Shown in pieces: positions 61,234 through 64,000 of a stretch of 64,000 nt of DNA. Location of the stretch: positions 5,208,001 to 5,272,000 of the forward strand of contig NC_046676.1 in the NCBI RefSeq assembly GCF_003369915.1. Reading direction: 5' to 3'. Positions within the stretch are counted from its first letter, which is position 1; each line of letters begins with the position of its first letter. Position numbers and translations under genes: made by a program. Source of the DNA: Drosophila miranda. Lineage: Eukaryota; Arthropoda; Insecta; Diptera; Drosophilidae. Below the pieces are notes generated by a model. The model saw only the letters and a program-made list of their open reading frames with translations, ran no database searches and had not been told where the DNA came from.

Positions 61234-64000
61234 TTACTGACGAAGATCTTTCGCGTGAAACCGTCCTACGTAACGACCCTGCAAATCCTCTAACTCATAG
61301 TAGGCCTGCCCTATCTTCTTTTTGACCCTGGCCTTCAGAAAGGCCGGACCCAACTTCGCGCTGTACCCTGACTGAAAATTGCTCTGCCTGAAATTTCTTC
61401 GGAACACCTCCTGGCCGACATTGTAGGATATGTCTCTCGACCGTAAGTTATACTGCCGTTCATTCTTATCGTTCTGTTTTTTCATGACTTCTAGAGCCTT
61501 GCTTCGAACCAAGTCTAATGAATCCTCCCGCGAGAAAACTGCTGACCTGTCGTCCATCACCCGCAATGCTCTCAGAAGCTTGTATGTTGCCCCGGAAGTG
61601 ATGAAATGCTGTCCGAACACCATATAATAAGGAGTTGCATTCAGACTTGCATGCACCGCCGAACGCAATGCGCAGCAAATGCTGCTGAGGTGCTCGTCCC
61701 AGTCCTTCTGATCCTCGCGCACATAAGATCGGATTGCTGCAATCACCGAGCGATTTACACGTTCGGAAGCATTAGCTTGGGGTGCGTACAGGGCCGTGAG
61801 AGTGTGCGAAACTTTATATTCCCGGAGTAGCTTTTGGAATGCCTCAGACTTAAATTGTGTGCCATTGTCGGATACTATTGTCTCCGGAACACCGAAAGCA
61901 TGAAAAAGATCTTGCTGCATGTATTTGACTACCACGTCCGCGGTCAACTTCTTCACTGCCTTAAGAAACACATATTTAGAATAGTGATCGAGGACGATGA
62001 AGATGCCTATATGTCCACTTCTTGAACGGGGATATGGCCCCAGGAAATCTACATATAATTTCTGGAAGAAACGTTGTGACTCGGGCGCAATTCCAATCTT
62101 CGGTCTCTGGATTGTATTGGGGGCCTTGGTAGTCTTGCAGACATCACAGGCCTGGATATACTTCTTCACATCGGCAACCAAACCAGGCCAGTAATAATAC
62201 CGCCGTATCCTTTCTAGGGTTTTGTGAATGCCTCCATGGGAAGCCAGTGGATTGTCGTGCGCGTTACGCAAAACGTAAACCACTAACCCTTGAGGAATCC
62301 AGAGTTTCCAAATGAACACATCATGTAGCACCTCTCCTGTTGCGTGATCTGACCTACGATACAACAAGTTATCTACAATTTTGAGATCTGGCAACTTATC
62401 AATATTGGCCCTAACCCTTTCTACGATCTCCACGTAATCTTCTGCCTTGAATTCTGGCGATTCCAAATCCACCAACAACCCATTGCTCGCGTCTAGAGTC
62501 GCCACTTCCTCCTCATTTACGCGAGAAAGAGCATCCGGAACCACATTAAGCCTGCCGCTACGATGCTCGATTTTAAACGAGAAACTCTGCAGCTTTAATG
62601 CCCATCGGGCTAGACGTGAGTGTAAGTCAGTTTGTGACATGAGCCACTTTAAAGAGGCGTGATCTGTGATTACAGTAAATTCATGCCCCTCGATATAAGC
62701 TCTGAACCTATTTATGCAAACTATTGCGGCCAGACATTCTTGTTCGGTGACCGAATAATTCTTTTGGGCTTTGTTGAGTTTTTTCGATACAAACGCAATC
62801 GGATATTCGTCCCCCTCCGGCGTCTTCTGCACCAGCACTCCCCCAACGCCTGTCTTGCTAGCGTCGCAGTGAACATAGAATGGTTTGCTAAAATCAGGAC
62901 TACGCAAAACTGGCGCTGAGCAAAGCATCTCCTTCAACTTTTCAAAAGCCTCCTGACCCTCTGGAGTCATTGAAAATTTCTGTCTGGGCTTGAGCAAGTC
63001 CGTGAGAGGCGCGGCTACCGATGCGAAGTTGCTTATAAACTTCCTGTACCAGCCTACCATCCCTAGGAAGCGACGCAGAGACTTTAGGGATTTTGGCAAA
63101 GGAAAATCGGACATGGCCGAAATCTTATCCGGATCTGTACGAATCACCCCTTCGCCTACTATATGCCCCAAATACCGCACTGACTTCATGCAAAACTTGC
63201 TTTTCTCCACATTCAGCGTTAACCCTGCCGCTTTAATGTAACTTGCCACTTCACTCAACACCCTCCGATGTGACTCAAAACTGTCCGACACAATCAAAAG
63301 GTCGTCCAGGTACACAAAAACTTCATTTCTTAAACTGGCCGGAATTACCTTGTCCATCAACCTTGTCATGGTCTGCGAAGCATTAGTGAGACCAAAAGGC
63401 ATTACCTTATACTGGTAGAGAGGTTTCCCCGGAACCGTGAACGCTGTTTTATCGCGTGAGCTCGGCTCTAAGGGAACTTGCCAATAGGCATCCTTAAGAT
63501 CCAGGCTCGAAATGAACAACGCCTTAGGAAGACGTCCTAGAATCCCATCAATTTGTGGTAACGGATACGCGTCTTTTTTGGTCACCGCGTTAACTTTCCT
63601 ACTATCTAAACATAGCCTCACCTTTCCTGGCTTCTGCACCAATACTACCGGTGATGACCACGCACTATCGGATTCCTCTATCACCCCTAAGCTGAGCATC
63701 CGCTCTATCTCCGCATATAACAATTTCTCTACCGCAGGAGATACAGGGAAGTGTCTCTGCTTCACGGCTTTTGCATCACCTACATCAATTGAATGCGAAA
63801 GCAGAGCCGTCTTTCCTAGACCGGAAACGGAAAACGAAGGAAATAAATTGATGGTCGCTTGCAACTGGTCCATTTCCCCTCGGCTGAGGTTCTGCGGTTC
63901 ATGAACTATCTCTGCCAGCGACATGCTGGGTGGTAATAAATCGAAACTTGACCAAAAGTCGATCCCTAAATACAAGTCCTGGCTGAGCGATGGAATAATG
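61234..64000 (-). CDS. pol: Pol polyprotein of element 2 (partial at N-terminus)
   Basis: Over 920 codons, open to the window edge, so the true start is outside. It begins in the protease C-terminal part (LYLGIDFW). RT follows with VMPFGLTNASQ and the YLDD box (near 63305). RNase H has HCDASKTGVGGVLVQK and VITDHASLKWLM. The integrase has an HHCC finger ending CDVCKTTK, Asp in VDFLGPYPRS, Asp in VSDNGTQFKS and Glu in NASERVNRS. All catalytic residues are present, and no stop or frameshift occurs inside the window. The C-terminal FHAKDLRQ corresponds to YHAKDLRM in element 1. Confidence 0.92.
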   Translation of the reverse strand, partial: IIPSLSQDLYLGIDFWSSFDLLPPSMSLAEIVHEPQNLSRGEMDQLQATINLFPSFSVSGLGKTALLSHSIDVGDAKAVKQRHFPVSPAVEKLLYAEIERMLSLGVIEESDSAWSSPVVLVQKPGKVRLCLDSRKVNAVTKKDAYPLPQIDGILGRLPKALFISSLDLKDAYWQVPLEPSSRDKTAFTVPGKPLYQYKVMPFGLTNASQTMTRLMDKVIPASLRNEVFVYLDDLLIVSDSFESHRRVLSEVASYIKAAGLTLNVEKSKFCMKSVRYLGHIVGEGVIRTDPDKISAMSDFPLPKSLKSLRRFLGMVGWYRKFISNFASVAAPLTDLLKPRQKFSMTPEGQEAFEKLKEMLCSAPVLRSPDFSKPFYVHCDASKTGVGGVLVQKTPEGDEYPIAFVSKKLNKAQKNYSVTEQECLAAIVCINRFRAYIEGHEFTVITDHASLKWLMSQTDLHSRLARWALKLQSFSFKIEHRSGRLNVVPDALSRVNEEEVATLDASNGLLVDLESPEFKAEDYVEIVERVRANIDKLPDLKIVDNLLYRRSDHATGEVLHDVFIWKLWIPQGLVVYVLRNAHDNPLASHGGIHKTLERIRRYYYWPGLVADVKKYIQACDVCKTTKAPNTIQRPKIGIAPESQRFFQKLYVDFLGPYPRSRSGHIGIFIVLDHYSKYVFLKAVKKLTADVVVKYMQQDLFHAFGVPETIVSDNGTQFKSEAFQKLLREYKVSHTLTALYAPQANASERVNRSVIAAIRSYVREDQKDWDEHLSSICCALRSAVHASLNATPYYMVFGQHFITSGATYKLLRALRVMDDRSAVFSREDSLDLVRSKALEVMKKQNDKNERQYNLRSRDISYNVGQEVFRRNFRQSNFQSGYSAKLGPAFLKARVKKKIGQAYYELEDLQGRYVGRFHAKDLRQ

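Larger units (their letters stand above)
59630..64000 (-). mobile_element. Element 2: Osvaldo-like Ty3/Gypsy retrotransposon, cut by window end
   Basis: Pol and 3' LTR on the minus strand; gag, leader and 5' LTR lie beyond base 64000. It is related to, but clearly distinct from, element 1: pol domains align throughout with many substitutions, and both end in (Y/F)HAKDLR. No env sits between pol and LTR. Confidence 0.8.

Overview
This window is insect nuclear DNA, from a Drosophila. The evidence is several intact fly genes with short GT-AG introns, Drosophila core-promoter motifs, an INE-1-like repeat and fly-type retrotransposons. The genes prickle, Or43a, an adenosine kinase, Gadd45 and Br140 would fit Muller element C (chromosome arm 2R in D. 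melanogaster). The residue differences from the D. melanogaster proteins as I remember them suggest a different species, perhaps of the obscura group; that last step is inference.

Layout. (1) 1-1.4 kb: the 3' end of prickle (+), ending in a CaaX box. (2) 1.4-11.4 kb: about 10 kb of non-coding DNA with many simple repeats. (3) 11.46-13.01 kb: Or43a (-), a complete six-exon odorant receptor. (4) 16.3-17.7 kb: a three-exon adenosine kinase (-). (5) 21.8-23.5 kb: Gadd45 (+), TATA-driven and intronless in its coding part. (6) 23.5-32.2 kb: non-coding DNA with an INE-1-like fragment. (7) 32.25-34.55 kb: a secreted, repeat-containing, cuticle-type protein (-). (8) 34.6-39.3 kb: non-coding. (9) 39.3-44.5 kb: Br140 (-), the BRPF bromodomain/PHD/PWWP scaffold, in four coding exons.

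(10) 44.7-64.0 kb: a nest of retrotransposons immediately upstream of Br140. Element 1 (44,735-56,294) is a complete Ty3/Gypsy element of Osvaldo/Ulysses type on the minus strand. It has two 1,626-bp LTRs differing at only seven positions, a 4-bp AAAA target duplication and a tRNA-Lys-type primer site, an intact pol, and a gag broken by an internal deletion. A 5'-truncated LINE with RT and RNase H domains (LOA/R1/I-like) sits inside its leader with its own target duplication. Beyond element 1 lies the 3' part of an env-bearing LTR element (about 57.2-59.6 kb). Its env resembles the insect F-type fusion proteins and is broken. That element is in turn cut by a second Osvaldo-like element (59,630 to the window end) whose pol runs off the window.

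The cellular genes look like ordinary conserved genes with no shared pathway. The accessory interest is in the retrotransposon nest, which begins only about 210 bp upstream of the Br140 core-promoter motifs. I found no convincing wholly new biological system. The best leads are the possible effect of the very young insertion on Br140, the broken-gag/intact-pol element, the orphan env, the second cluster of promoter-like motifs displaced by the insertion, and the telomere-like tail of the LINE.
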